A DNA stretch of 64,000 nt from JAHEME01 sp034435035 (GCA_034435035.1 DAOTXW010000023.1:1-64000), one strand, 5' to 3'. Positions 27,521 to 36,519 are shown, numbered from the stretch's first letter. Made by a program: numbers and translations. The notes: generated from the sequence alone by a model not told the origin.

Positions 27521-29217
27521 CGGGGATTGCTCGAGAGGCCGTCACCGGTCACCTGTTGTGCAAGTCCGGTGACAACATCGACCAGATGCAGATTCCCCTG
27601 ATAGATCAGGGCAATCTGCCGCCCATCTGGCGACCAGGCAAAAGCCTGAGGCTGCAGCCCGGGACGGTCAGCAGGGGGAAAGACAGTCCGTCGGTTGCTC
27701 CCATCGCGATCAGCTATGACCAGTTGATAGCGGCTCACCACACTGTCCAGCGGATTAAGTGCCTGCAGGTAAGCAAGTGATACGTTTTCGAGTCCGCGAG
27801 TCGGCTCAGAGGGAGAAAACTGCGGGGATGACCACAACCCTACCTGCTCGACGAGCACAGCCGAAAAGCCTTCTTCCGGGAGAAAGGCGGTCAGGTTAAA
27901 GACAGGGCTGTCTTCGGGAGGTTCGCTGCCCAGCGGTGTGCCATGCAGGGTGGCGATCAGCAGCTTGCCGTCAGGCGCCCAGGCGATAGATGGCAGCCAC
28001 ACAAAGTCATAAGCGTTGCGCGGGGCGAAATTGAGGAGCGTCTGGCGCACATACATTCCGGGCAGATCCAGGCCCTCTTCATCGTTAACTGCCTCGCGGG
28101 CCGCCGGAGTAACCGTGGGGTTGACCGCTGCGTCAGGGGGATCTTCTGGCCTCAGTATTCCCAGCGCGTCAGCTTGAGCCCAGGCAATCGTTTCACCATC
28201 GGGCGAGAAGCTAAACAGCGTTCCATACCATCCATAGATACCACCGCTGGACGGCTCCAGAATTAACCGGGGGCGCGCCACAGCGCCATTGGCGCTGATC
28301 TGTGCTACCCATAGATCGTTGTTTGCCTGCCATCCGGGGTAACTTGCACGTGGTTCGGCCGTGGAATACACAATGGTGCGTTCACTGCCAGGCAACCAGT
28401 CAGCAAACAGGATGTTATCTACATCTAAGCGCAGTGGCTCACTGTCAACAGCGATGTCGAGCACTACCCACAGGGTGTTGATCGTCCCGTTGCCCGCGGT
28501 CTCAGTGGAAGATCTCTCCTGTCCAGAACCGCTGCTGGTGGATGCTCCACTCTTCGTAAAAAGCAGGCGCTTTCCATCAGTTGACAGCGCGAACACCCGG
28601 CCATCGACGCCGCCATCTACCGTCAGGGGCCGGCGGTTGGTGCTGTTCTGGCTCATGATCCAGGCATTCCCACCGGATATATAAGCCAGGTTGCCCACCA
28701 CTGTCACGGTGGGCAGCTGCCCCTGGCTGCCTACCATCACTACTTCGCTCTTGGGAGGACTGATTAACACCCTGCGCACCTGGCTGCGCGCGGTTTCAAC
28801 ACCGTCTTCATAAGTGATTCGATAAGTGATCTCAGCCGTGCCATTCACGCCCGGCTGAATAAGCCGCGTTTCTCCTGTTGGCAGGCTATCGTTGGGTACG
28901 GTCTGCCGCTCAAACGCGACTTCTTCCTGAACAACCACCAGTTCCTCGGTCACACGCACTACCGTGATGGTCATACCATCAACGACACGGCTGTACCCGG
29001 GCGGATTCACACGGTCGAGCCCGCCCAGTTCAATGCCAGCACTGCGCAAAACATCACTCACCGAGGTCTGTGTGCCTAGTGCGATAACCTGCGAAACGCC
29101 ATCATGAACTATAGTCACGGTGGTTTGATGTGTGTTGGCTGGCCTGCACCCGACCAGCAACAGCAGGTGCAGGGTGACCAGACAAAACACTGCAAGCGAA
29201 TACCGAACAGCTCGCAT
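27508..29217 (-). CDS. DUF348/G5-domain lipoprotein with beta-propeller
   Basis: A 569-residue exported protein. The signal ends in a lipobox (LLVGC, C24). Residues about 32-90 form a DUF348 (YabE/Rpf-type ubiquitin-like) module with TSVSDVLRSAGIELGGLD, and about 91-163 a G5 domain. The remaining 400 residues have WD40/TolB-like propeller repeats such as SPDGETIAWAQAD, APDGKLLIATL and SPDGRQIALIYQG. G5 and DUF348 modules are known from cell-wall proteins of Gram-positive bacteria and bind glycans; the propeller probably mediates further contacts. It overlaps the start of the ligase fusion by 13 bases, so both are likely made together on the outer membrane face. A peptidoglycan or polysaccharide scaffold role is inferred. 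Confidence 0.85.
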   Translation of the reverse strand: MRAVRYSLAVFCLVTLHLLLLVGCRPANTHQTTVTIVHDGVSQVIALGTQTSVSDVLRSAGIELGGLDRVNPPGYSRVVDGMTITVVRVTEELVVVQEEVAFERQTVPNDSLPTGETRLIQPGVNGTAEITYRITYEDGVETARSQVRRVLISPPKSEVVMVGSQGQLPTVTVVGNLAYISGGNAWIMSQNSTNRRPLTVDGGVDGRVFALSTDGKRLLFTKSGASTSSGSGQERSSTETAGNGTINTLWVVLDIAVDSEPLRLDVDNILFADWLPGSERTIVYSTAEPRASYPGWQANNDLWVAQISANGAVARPRLILEPSSGGIYGWYGTLFSFSPDGETIAWAQADALGILRPEDPPDAAVNPTVTPAAREAVNDEEGLDLPGMYVRQTLLNFAPRNAYDFVWLPSIAWAPDGKLLIATLHGTPLGSEPPEDSPVFNLTAFLPEEGFSAVLVEQVGLWSSPQFSPSEPTRGLENVSLAYLQALNPLDSVVSRYQLVIADRDGSNRRTVFPPADRPGLQPQAFAWSPDGRQIALIYQGNLHLVDVVTGLAQQVTGDGLSSNPRWAP

Positions 29218-29265
29218 AGTTGTCAGATGCTAAACATGAACGGTGTCACGATTAATGAATCCAGA

Positions 29266-29286
29266 GGGGGCGCAGCACACGCCCCC
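29266..29286 (-). terminator. Hairpin after rocD
   Basis: A perfect 7-base stem (GGGGGCG / CGCCCCC) with a seven-base loop begins a few bases past the rocD stop on the minus strand. No T-run follows, so it may act with Rho or as a stabilising 3' hairpin rather than a standard intrinsic terminator. It separates the rocD transcript from the lipoprotein gene. Confidence 0.5.
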
Positions 29287-29291
29287 AACGG

Positions 29292-30524
29292 CTACGGCAT
29301 CATTAGTACTTCACGGATAATCGGAAGGGCCCAATCAAGGGTCTCACGATCAATCACCAGCGGCGGAGCAAACCGAATGACGTTCTCATGCGTCTCTTTA
29401 GCAAGGATCCCGCGCTGCTGAAGGACTTCTGTGAAGCGACGCGCTCCTCCCGCCGCAGGCTTCAGGACGACCCCGATGAGCAGTCCCTTTCCCCGAATAT
29501 GATCAATGTGAGGGCTGTTGATCTCTTCCAGATGATCCTTGAAGTACCTGCCCATCACAGCAGCATTCTCAACCAACTTCTCGTCGATCAGTACCCCTAG
29601 GGCGGCTTGCGCGACAGCGGCTGCCAGAGGGTTCCCCCCAAAGGTCGAGCCGTGATCACCGGGTTTGAACAAGCCCAGCACCTCCCGCGAGGATACAACT
29701 GCTGATACAGGATAGACCCCCCCACCAAGAGCCTTGCCCAGCACCAGTATGTCAGGACGAACTCCCTCGTGATCGCAGGCCATCAGCTTACCGGTACGTC
29801 CCAGCCCTGTCTGGATCTCGTCATCGATGAACAGCACGCGGTTCTGGTCACAGATGTCGCGGACTCGACGCAGATAGCCTTCAGGCGGCACAACAACCCC
29901 GGCTTCCCCCTGAATAGGCTCGAGTAAGACGGCAGCCGTGTTGGGGGTGATGGCGCGAGTAATGGCCTCTGCATCGCCGTAAGGCACCATGACAAAACCC
30001 GGTGTAAAGGGGCCAAAGTCCTGGCGATACTGTGGCTCAGACGAGAACGAGATGATCGTGGTAGTGCGCCCGTGGAAGTTCCCCTCAGCGACGATGATCT
30101 CGGCCCGGTTTTCGGGGATCCCTTTTAGCTGATAGCCCCATTTGCGTGCAGCTTTGACGGCGGTCTCAACTGCCTCAGCGCCGGTATTCATCGGCAGGGC
30201 CATCTCATAACCGGTGATATCCAGCAGCCTCTGATAGAACAGTGGGAGCTGATCGTTCCGGAATGCGCGTGAGGTGAGCGGCAGACGTCGCGCCTGGCTA
30301 ATTAGCGCTTCAATGATACGGGGGTGGGCATGGCCCTGATTGACCGCTGAATACGCGCTCAGGCAGTCCAGGTACCGTTTCCCATCAACATCGTACAGCC
30401 AGACTCCCTCACCCCGACTGATTACTACATCCAGAGGATGATAGTTGTGCGCGCCGAGACTTTCTTCAAGCGCGATCAAATCCTGCGCGCTCATCTTATT
30501 AGTCTTATCGGTGACAATGGCCAT
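29292..30524 (-). CDS. rocD: Ornithine aminotransferase
   Basis: PLP-dependent class III aminotransferase of 410 residues, which transfers the delta-amino group of ornithine to 2-oxoglutarate and gives glutamate semialdehyde. The sequence is close to RocD throughout: DCLSAYSAVNQGHAHP, PMNTGAEAVETAVKAARKWG, FIDDEIQTGLGRTG and the Schiff-base lysine K264 in VLGKALGGG. These distinguish it from acetylornithine and GABA aminotransferases of the same class. It follows argF by 16 bases. Together they sit at the ornithine branch point: ornithine to citrulline or to proline/glutamate. Cytoplasmic. Confidence 0.95.
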   Translation of the reverse strand: MAIVTDKTNKMSAQDLIALEESLGAHNYHPLDVVISRGEGVWLYDVDGKRYLDCLSAYSAVNQGHAHPRIIEALISQARRLPLTSRAFRNDQLPLFYQRLLDITGYEMALPMNTGAEAVETAVKAARKWGYQLKGIPENRAEIIVAEGNFHGRTTTIISFSSEPQYRQDFGPFTPGFVMVPYGDAEAITRAITPNTAAVLLEPIQGEAGVVVPPEGYLRRVRDICDQNRVLFIDDEIQTGLGRTGKLMACDHEGVRPDILVLGKALGGGVYPVSAVVSSREVLGLFKPGDHGSTFGGNPLAAAVAQAALGVLIDEKLVENAAVMGRYFKDHLEEINSPHIDHIRGKGLLIGVVLKPAAGGARRFTEVLQQRGILAKETHENVIRFAPPLVIDRETLDWALPIIREVLMMP

Positions 30525-30540
30525 TATCGTTACTCCATTA

Positions 30541-31464
30541 CTAGAGCTTGCCGAGCAGGAACAACATCAATGCTTTTTGAGCATGCAGCCGGTTCTCCGC
30601 CTGATCGAAAATAACAGAGGTTGGGCTATACAACACGGTATCGTTGACTTCGTAGCCTTTATGTGCTGGCAGGCAGTGCATGATCAACGTGCTTCGCCCC
30701 GAGAGCTTGAGGAGGTCTTCATTGACCTGATAGGGCATCATCATCTGGATGCGGCGCTGTTTTTCTGCGGCATAGGAGGGATCGCTGAAGTGTTCCATGT
30801 TGATCCAGGTGTCGGTATAGACCACATCAGCATCCAGCATCGCCTCGGCCGGGTCAGCGGTTTCGCTGTATTGGGCGTTAGCTCGCAGCAGCGCCAGCTG
30901 TTCGTTGTCTATGGCAGGAGGGTCGAATTCCGGGGTGCATAATGTGAAGCGGCCGCCCGCGTAGATGGTGGCCATTGAAAGGGAGTTGCTGACATTATTG
31001 GCGATGCCCATATAGACCACTTTGACGCCCTGCGTGCGCCCTAGATGCTCTTTGATCGTCATGAGATCGGTAAGCGCCTGGGCGGGGTGATAGCGATCGT
31101 CACACCCGTTAATGACAGGAACCTCCGCGCCATCGGCAAGGGCCGTCAGATCGCGGTTGTACATCATCCGGGCCATGATCAGTGAGACATATCGCGAGAT
31201 GACCTTGCCTTCGTCCGCGATATCCGCAATGCCCATTTGAGTGTGCTGTGTCTGGGCAAATATGGCGTGACCGCCCAACTCCGTCATGCCGACCTCGAAT
31301 GAGAACCGGGTTCGGGTTGACGTTTTCTGGAAGATCATGGCCAGTGTCTTCCCTTTGAGCGCATCGCTCCAGGGGGCGGGGTTGCGCTTGATCTCGATGG
31401 CCTGATCAATGATGTGGTTGAACGCCTCTGGCGATATGTCACGCACACGCAGGAAGTCAGTCAT
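30541..31464 (-). CDS. argF: Ornithine carbamoyltransferase
   Basis: Makes citrulline from ornithine and carbamoyl phosphate. The 307-residue length and motifs are standard: the carbamoyl-phosphate site KTSTRTRFSFEVGM (residues 47-60), NGCDDRYHPAQALTDLMT, the ornithine-binding DTWINM and MHCLPAHKG. No other arginine biosynthesis gene (argB, argD, argG, argH) is in the window. It lies between a sugar-dehydrogenase-like lipoprotein (41 bases upstream) and rocD (16 bases downstream) on the same strand, and may be read from the same long transcript. Catalytic residues are complete. Confidence 0.96.
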   Translation of the reverse strand: MTDFLRVRDISPEAFNHIIDQAIEIKRNPAPWSDALKGKTLAMIFQKTSTRTRFSFEVGMTELGGHAIFAQTQHTQMGIADIADEGKVISRYVSLIMARMMYNRDLTALADGAEVPVINGCDDRYHPAQALTDLMTIKEHLGRTQGVKVVYMGIANNVSNSLSMATIYAGGRFTLCTPEFDPPAIDNEQLALLRANAQYSETADPAEAMLDADVVYTDTWINMEHFSDPSYAAEKQRRIQMMMPYQVNEDLLKLSGRSTLIMHCLPAHKGYEVNDTVLYSPTSVIFDQAENRLHAQKALMLFLLGKL

Positions 31465-31505
31465 AAGCCATACACTCCTTCGCGGGATATGGGGCAGCAG
31501 ACAGA

Positions 31506-32828
31506 CTACTGATCGGAGTTGGCCGAGACCAGGTACACAGCGCCGCTGTAGTCCACCACGTACAGCTCACCCGCCTCGTCTTCGCCAAAGGAGCTCAATT
31601 GTAACCCGCTCTGGGCCAGCTTGCCTAACTGGATCCCGTCGTTAGTCCTTCCCAGCCCCCAGATAATGCCGCTGCAATAGTCGCCAAACAGGTATATGCC
31701 TGCCAGTGCCGGATAGGCTCTCCCCCGATAAACATATCCCCCTGTTACCGCGCAGCCCTCGCTGTGATCATATTCGGTTACAGGGAGCGTGAGCCCCATC
31801 TGGTCACAGTTCTGAACCAAAAAGCAATGAAGCCCCTCCATGATCGGCCAGCCGTAGTTGGTGCCGCCGGCACTGCCGGCTGGCTGTAGATTGATCTCTT
31901 CATAGGTTCCCTGCCCCACGTCGGCTATATAGAGGTCTCCGTTCAGACGGTCAAAGCTGTATCTCCAGGGGTTACGTAAGCCGGTTGCCCATATCTCAGG
32001 ACGTGCCCCGGGAGTGTTGATGAAAGGGTTGTCTGGAGGAATCGCGTAGCCGCCGGCATCATCGATGTCGATTCGTAGCATCTTGCCTAGCAGAGTGCGA
32101 GGATTCTGCCCATTTCCAAAGGCATCATTGGCCAGACCTCCATCTCCCAATCCAATATAAAGATAGCCATCCGGGCCGAATGCCAGATGCCCGCCATTGT
32201 GATTGGCGGCTGGCTGCCGCTGGGTCAGGATTACAGTTTCGCTTCCCGGGTCAGCAAGCTCGGGGCTGGAGCTCCTCGTAAAGCGAGAAATCACAGTATC
32301 GCCGGCACGATCCGTGTAGTTGACGTAGAAGTACCCATTTTCGCGATAGCGAGGGTGGAATGCTAGGCCAAGCAGCCCCTGCTCACTTGCCGACGAGCCT
32401 ACTCGATGGGTGATATCGAGGAACGGAACGTCTGTGAGAAGTCCTTGATCGAGGATGCGGATGAGCCCGGCTTTCTCAACGATGAAAAGTCTGCCGCTGC
32501 CATCACCCGCATGAGTGATGGCAACCGGGCGATTTAAGCCGGTGACTATCGGAGAAAGCATGATCTGGAGTGAAGTCACATTTTGTAAGGTTGCAGATGC
32601 CTCACTGCCTACAACTGGACCTGTAGCAGTTGCATGTGCTTTGTCGGTTGCTGGCGGCGTTTCCGACAGAGGATTGCTGGTAGGCCCGGCCTCCACCACA
32701 TCCGAATCGACGGGCTGGCTGGTTTGAGCAAATCTCATACTCGATGTGCAGGCTGCCAGCACCAGTACCAGCAGGGCGCTTCCCATAATAAGAGGCCTGT
32801 ACAAGGTTTCGGTTGTTTTAGTTTGCAT
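31506..32828 (-). CDS. PQQ-dependent sugar dehydrogenase-like lipoprotein (GSDH family)
   Basis: An exported beta-propeller of 440 residues in the glucose/sorbosone dehydrogenase family. The signal ends in a lipobox (LAAC, C27), followed by a linker rich in S, T and P and the propeller. Family motifs: HNGGHLAFGPDGYLYIGLGD, WATGLRNPWRYSFD, ADVGQGTYEEIN and NYGWP. In characterised members this fold binds PQQ and Ca2+ and oxidises sugars or aldoses, but many family members have no tested activity. It overlaps the upstream oxidoreductase gene by 11 bases and ends 41 bases before argF. The coupling to the oxidoreductase and the GTP cyclohydrolase II genes upstream suggests a shared pathway or a shared promoter only. 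Confidence 0.88.
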   Translation of the reverse strand: MQTKTTETLYRPLIMGSALLVLVLAACTSSMRFAQTSQPVDSDVVEAGPTSNPLSETPPATDKAHATATGPVVGSEASATLQNVTSLQIMLSPIVTGLNRPVAITHAGDGSGRLFIVEKAGLIRILDQGLLTDVPFLDITHRVGSSASEQGLLGLAFHPRYRENGYFYVNYTDRAGDTVISRFTRSSSPELADPGSETVILTQRQPAANHNGGHLAFGPDGYLYIGLGDGGLANDAFGNGQNPRTLLGKMLRIDIDDAGGYAIPPDNPFINTPGARPEIWATGLRNPWRYSFDRLNGDLYIADVGQGTYEEINLQPAGSAGGTNYGWPIMEGLHCFLVQNCDQMGLTLPVTEYDHSEGCAVTGGYVYRGRAYPALAGIYLFGDYCSGIIWGLGRTNDGIQLGKLAQSGLQLSSFGEDEAGELYVVDYSGAVYLVSANSDQ

Positions 32829-33858
32829 GGGAGTATTTGAAGATCACCTGAATAACATCGGCGGGATCGCTGTCGATCTGATGGTAGGCATCCGGTGCTT
32901 GTTCGAACCGAAACCGATGTGTGATGAACTGCGCCGGGCGGACCACCTCCAGCATCTTCCAGGCAAAGGTAAGGCGGCGCTGTTTGTTCCAGCGCCCGCT
33001 CAACTCAGGGGTAAGCGTGCTAACCTGGCTGCTGATCAGTCGCAGACGACTTCGGTGAAAACGGCCACCCAGATGCAGCGTAGCTGGCTTTTGCCCATAC
33101 CAGGATCCAATGACAATTCGCCCGCCAAAGCCGGTTAGCTCAATCGCTCGATCCAGGGCGGCGGGATTACCAGTCAGCTCAAATGTCAGATCGGCTCCCG
33201 GATAGAGCCGGGGATCTTCCCAGTACGACTGAAGCATCTCTGTGATGTGCGCCTCTTCAGGATCAAGAGCGGCTGTTGCCCCGGCCCTGAGCGCCGCCTC
33301 TCTCCGCTTGGGGAATCGATCCAGGGCTATAAGGCTGGCCAGTGGAGTCCGGGCCAGCAGTGCAGTGGTCAATAGACCAACGATGCCCTGTCCCAGCACC
33401 AGGGCGTGCTCACCGATCAGCGGCTGCCCATCCAGCAGAAAATTGACCGCTGTTTCCATGTTGGGCAGGAAGAGGGCATCTTCCTGACTGATGGCTGCAG
33501 GGACGGGGTGGAGATCGTCGATCCGTGCGACAAAGGCTGTCTCATGAGAATGAAAGGCGAAGACAGACTTACCCATCCAGAGGGGGTCAACATGACCCCC
33601 CAGCGCCGCCACTTTTCCAACAGTCGCATAGCCATATTTGAGGGGGTAAGCCAGTTTGCCGGCCAGGGATGAGATGGAGTCATCAACCGACAGATCGGGC
33701 GGAAATAGCCCTCGATACATCAGCATTTCAGTGCCAGCGCTGATGGCAGATGCCAGAACGTGTACCAGAACCTCGCCAGGACCGGGGTCCGGGCAATCCT
33801 CCTCCTGCAGCAATACTTGTTTTGGGGCAACAAAATAGAGGGAGTGCCTTTTCATCAC
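32818..33858 (-). CDS. Medium-chain dehydrogenase (BchC/threonine-dehydrogenase-like)
   Basis: NAD(P)-dependent oxidoreductase of 346 residues in the zinc alcohol dehydrogenase superfamily. GPGEVLVHVLASAISAGTEM is the N-terminal segment; here SAGTE stands where catalytic-zinc enzymes carry cysteine, so the usual zinc site is absent. The same S-x-GTE pattern occurs in BchC-like and some pterin-cluster dehydrogenases. The nucleotide-binding loop is VLGQGIVGLLTTAL. The C-terminal half keeps ELTGNPAALDRAIELTGFGG. Start ATG at 33858, five bases after the reductase gene. Its substrate is probably a sugar alcohol or pyrimidine derivative in the same pathway, but this is inference from position. Confidence 0.88.
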   Translation of the reverse strand: MMKRHSLYFVAPKQVLLQEEDCPDPGPGEVLVHVLASAISAGTEMLMYRGLFPPDLSVDDSISSLAGKLAYPLKYGYATVGKVAALGGHVDPLWMGKSVFAFHSHETAFVARIDDLHPVPAAISQEDALFLPNMETAVNFLLDGQPLIGEHALVLGQGIVGLLTTALLARTPLASLIALDRFPKRREAALRAGATAALDPEEAHITEMLQSYWEDPRLYPGADLTFELTGNPAALDRAIELTGFGGRIVIGSWYGQKPATLHLGGRFHRSRLRLISSQVSTLTPELSGRWNKQRRLTFAWKMLEVVRPAQFITHRFRFEQAPDAYHQIDSDPADVIQVIFKYSHAN

Positions 33859-33863
33859 TTGAG

Positions 33864-34598
33864 CTACTTCATCTCACCCCAGACGATCCAATCTTCGCCA
33901 AGAGGCTGTATATCGGCCTGCTTCAGCCGCCTTGGGTGCTTTGCCTGGGCAACAGGCAGTTTTAGGCCATGTAATCCACCCACCAGGATCGGCGCGATGG
34001 TCAGTATCAGCAGATCCGCTAACCCCGCCTCCAAGAAGCTGGAAATGACACGGGATCCTCCTTCAACCATCAGACTGGCGATACCCTGACCTCCCAGCCA
34101 ATCCACCAGCGACGGTAAATCGAGCCGCCCATCAGCGTGGCAGGGAAGCCGTATTATCTGTGCTCCCTGCGCCACCATAGGTGCAACACGCTCGGCTTCC
34201 AGTGCTTCCGCCACGGCCACCCATGGGCGGCGGGTAGGATGCTGGAACAGTCGGGAGGTCAGGGGCAATCGCCCTGTGGAATCGAGGATCACGGGCTGGG
34301 GATTTGGGCCTGCTGTGTGACGTGTGGTCAAATGCGGGTCGTCAGCCAGGACCGTCTCGATTCCGATCAGGATGGCATCATGATGCGCACGGAGCTGATG
34401 GGTGAAACGTTTGGACTCCGGCCCACTGATCTCAAGCGTTTGGCCTCGACAGGCGGCAATGCTGCCATCGAGACTCTGAGCATAGGTTACCGTGACGAGA
34501 GGGCGGCCGGTCTGGTTGTGGCGTGCACGTGCCTTGCGCGGCAGATCAGAGAGCCTTAGAGCTATTAGATCGGTGGTGGCGTGTTGTCGTTGAGCCAT
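33864..34598 (-). CDS. RibD C-terminal-type reductase (pyrimidine ribityl-reductase family)
   Basis: A stand-alone reductase domain of 244 residues with the RibD_C/dihydrofolate-reductase fold. Motifs: VTVTYAQSLDGSIAA, LRAHHDAILIGIETVLADDP, and SLMVEGGSRVISSFLEAGLA, all characteristic of 5-amino-6-(5-phosphoribosylamino)uracil reductases. No deaminase domain is attached, in contrast to standard bacterial RibD; the enzyme resembles the yeast Rib7/archaeal ArfC type, which reduces before deamination. Its first 34 bases overlap the end of the GTP cyclohydrolase II gene, so the two should be translationally coupled and act in sequence. The cofactor is probably NADPH. Confidence 0.9.
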   Translation of the reverse strand: MAQRQHATTDLIALRLSDLPRKARARHNQTGRPLVTVTYAQSLDGSIAACRGQTLEISGPESKRFTHQLRAHHDAILIGIETVLADDPHLTTRHTAGPNPQPVILDSTGRLPLTSRLFQHPTRRPWVAVAEALEAERVAPMVAQGAQIIRLPCHADGRLDLPSLVDWLGGQGIASLMVEGGSRVISSFLEAGLADLLILTIAPILVGGLHGLKLPVAQAKHPRRLKQADIQPLGEDWIVWGEMK

Positions 34599-35197
34599 TC
34601 GAGATCTAGCAGATGATTCATTCTGCGAGCTTTAGTCTGTAAATACCCGACATTATCGGTGTTTACCGAAACCTGCAGAGGCACCCGGGCCGAAACCGGG
34701 ATCCCCAGATTCTCAAGAGCCTGGAGCTTGGACAGATTGTTGGTCAGCAGCAGGACAGACTGGACCTGGAGGTCTTTCAGGATGCAGGCCGCCATCGTGT
34801 AGTCGCGCTCATCAGCCTGATGCCCGAGGATGAGATTGGCATCCACTGTGTCATAGCCCTCGTCTTGAAGATTATAGGCACGCAGCTTCTCCAGCAGACC
34901 TATTCCCCTTCCCTCCTGTCGGAGATAGATGAGAACACCCCGGCCCGCATCGCTAATGATGGACATGGCCCGATGAAGCTGTTCGCCGCAATCGCAGCGG
35001 CGGGAACCGAGCACGTCGCCGGTGAAACACTCGGAGTGGATCCGGACCGGCACATCAGACTGCCCTTCTACCTGGCCCATGACAAGCGCCAGATGCTCCT
35101 TGGTATCTACATTGTTAGTATACAGGCAGAGAGTGAACTCGCCGGCAGCAGTAGGTATGCGAGCCGATACCATGCGCTTGGCAATCCAGTCGGTCAT
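34565..35197 (-). CDS. ribA: GTP cyclohydrolase II
   Basis: Opens GTP to a pyrimidine (2,5-diamino-6-ribosylamino-pyrimidinone phosphate) with release of formate and pyrophosphate. The 210-residue chain is the stand-alone enzyme without the DHBP synthase domain. Zinc ligands C57, C68 and C70 lie in SECFTGDVLGSRRCDCGEQL; the catalytic stretch is LIYLRQEGRGIGLLEKLRAY with the tyrosine that separates normal product from the formyl product in studied homologues. LTNNLSKL and RVPLQ close the domain. The ATG at 35197 is preferred over the GTG at 35203 because AAAGG lies five bases upstream. It is followed by a RibD_C reductase but no other riboflavin genes. Confidence 0.95.
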   Translation of the reverse strand: MTDWIAKRMVSARIPTAAGEFTLCLYTNNVDTKEHLALVMGQVEGQSDVPVRIHSECFTGDVLGSRRCDCGEQLHRAMSIISDAGRGVLIYLRQEGRGIGLLEKLRAYNLQDEGYDTVDANLILGHQADERDYTMAACILKDLQVQSVLLLTNNLSKLQALENLGIPVSARVPLQVSVNTDNVGYLQTKARRMNHLLDLEWLNDNTPPPI

Positions 35198-35260
35198 GAG
35201 CACCTTTCGACGGGCCAGCCTACCTGTGGCTATGGTGAAGCAGCCTCAGGAATGCCCGGA

Positions 35261-36466
35261 CTATTCAGTGATGCTGCCGTAGCGATGGCGAATGAACCCC
35301 TCTTCTGGCCGCCAGATCGACAGCGGGCCAGTGCCACCCACGAACAACATAGAAGCAGCTGCTACCCAGATTGCCCAGACGGTTAGAATCTCGCCCGGTA
35401 CAGCGACCAGATTCAGGGCAACTAACATTGCCAGCGGGGCAAGGCGGCCTCCTGCGCCTCCAACCGTGAGCCCCAGCGTAGCAGCCAGGGCTACCAGGCA
35501 GCCAGTTGGTATCGCTGCTCGCCATATTTCATGCTGCGAGGCGATCCAGAATGCCAGGCCGGCGATGAATACCCGGAGCGCCAGCGGCGCTTGCTGAAGC
35601 AGAAAAGCTTCAATACGCTCAAAGCTCGCCCGGTAAACAGGTGTGGCTGGGTCTACAGCTCCACTCACCACCAGCCAATCACGGGTGAAGCCGGCCAGGA
35701 AAGGTATCATGAATATAGTGGCGACTATCCATGTGCCGGGGGCTGTGAAGACAGGGAACAAAACAAGACCCAGAAACCCCATCTGCAGCCCTGCCAGTGC
35801 ACGCCGATATGGGCTTGATACCAGATTATAGATCGGTTTCTGACTGCGCTTCAACCACCATTGGCCGAGCACGAAGAGGTAACGCGCCATACTGGTTGCC
35901 AGATACCAGATCGGCAGCTGGCCATAAGCGACCGCTAAGATCGGCACTACGAGGACGCTGAGAGAATCGATCTCAAGGTCGAGATATTTACCTAATTCTG
36001 TGGTGTAACGCATCCGCCGGGCAACCACGCCGTCCAAGTAATCGATGATCCCTGCTGTCGTGAACAGGGTACCCGGTACCCAGGCCAGGATGCCCGCAGG
36101 CCGGGGGCATAGAATGAATCCCCCCATCAATGCAAGCAGCAGGCTGCGTGAGATAGTGAGCCAATTGGCCAGCCCCAGGAGCGGCAGGAGAGCATCACTG
36201 CCCGGGAGGTGGTTATATGGCAGCCCGCGCCGCACTATTCCCAGTACAATAACTGCCAGTAACGCAGCCCCCAGCGCCCAGCGAAACGCGTACGCAGGAG
36301 TCCAGAGTACCCGCAAGGTGCCGTAACATAGCGTGATAAGCACAGCAGCCGCCACACTCAGTGCGCCCCACTGTAAATGAAGGATCCGACGCACCTCAGT
36401 GTTAGCCATCGCCAGCAGCTCAGGGTCGTTAGCCGGCTGCTGTACATCACTGCGTTCGCGTGCCAT
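35261..36466 (-). CDS. CDP-alcohol phosphatidyltransferase family protein
   Basis: An integral membrane protein of about 400 residues (ATG at 36466; alternatives at 36490 and 36409). The CDP-OH motif is complete: D-x2-D-G-x2-A-R-x8-G-x3-D-x3-D, seen in IDYLDGVVARRM and LGKYLDLEIDS, with all four metal-binding aspartates. It therefore should transfer a phosphoalcohol from a CDP-linked donor. The chain is roughly twice the usual 200 residues: several extra membrane helices flank the motif, and the C-terminal half (about 250-400) has six more. It lies 63 bases before the GTP cyclohydrolase II gene. This link to pyrimidine-forming enzymes is unusual for a phospholipid synthase. Confidence 0.9.
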   Translation of the reverse strand: MARERSDVQQPANDPELLAMANTEVRRILHLQWGALSVAAAVLITLCYGTLRVLWTPAYAFRWALGAALLAVIVLGIVRRGLPYNHLPGSDALLPLLGLANWLTISRSLLLALMGGFILCPRPAGILAWVPGTLFTTAGIIDYLDGVVARRMRYTTELGKYLDLEIDSLSVLVVPILAVAYGQLPIWYLATSMARYLFVLGQWWLKRSQKPIYNLVSSPYRRALAGLQMGFLGLVLFPVFTAPGTWIVATIFMIPFLAGFTRDWLVVSGAVDPATPVYRASFERIEAFLLQQAPLALRVFIAGLAFWIASQHEIWRAAIPTGCLVALAATLGLTVGGAGGRLAPLAMLVALNLVAVPGEILTVWAIWVAAASMLFVGGTGPLSIWRPEEGFIRHRYGSITE

Positions 36467-36519
36467 ACTCAGTTGGGCTCGGCTCTTCATCGGCTTATCG
36501 GCAGGAGGTCTACATCTGT

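Noticed and set aside
29221..29291. Small protein gene between the lipoprotein and rocD
   Set aside because: The space is about 70 bases and is filled by the hairpin at 29266-29286.
31506..35197. Riboflavin biosynthesis operon
   Set aside because: ribA and a RibD_C reductase occur, but DHBP synthase, lumazine synthase, riboflavin synthase and the deaminase domain are absent, and no FMN riboswitch is seen.
36460..36519. N-terminal extension of the methyltransferase
   Set aside because: It overlaps the divergent gene and has no ribosome site, while AGGAGG precedes the ATG at 36520.
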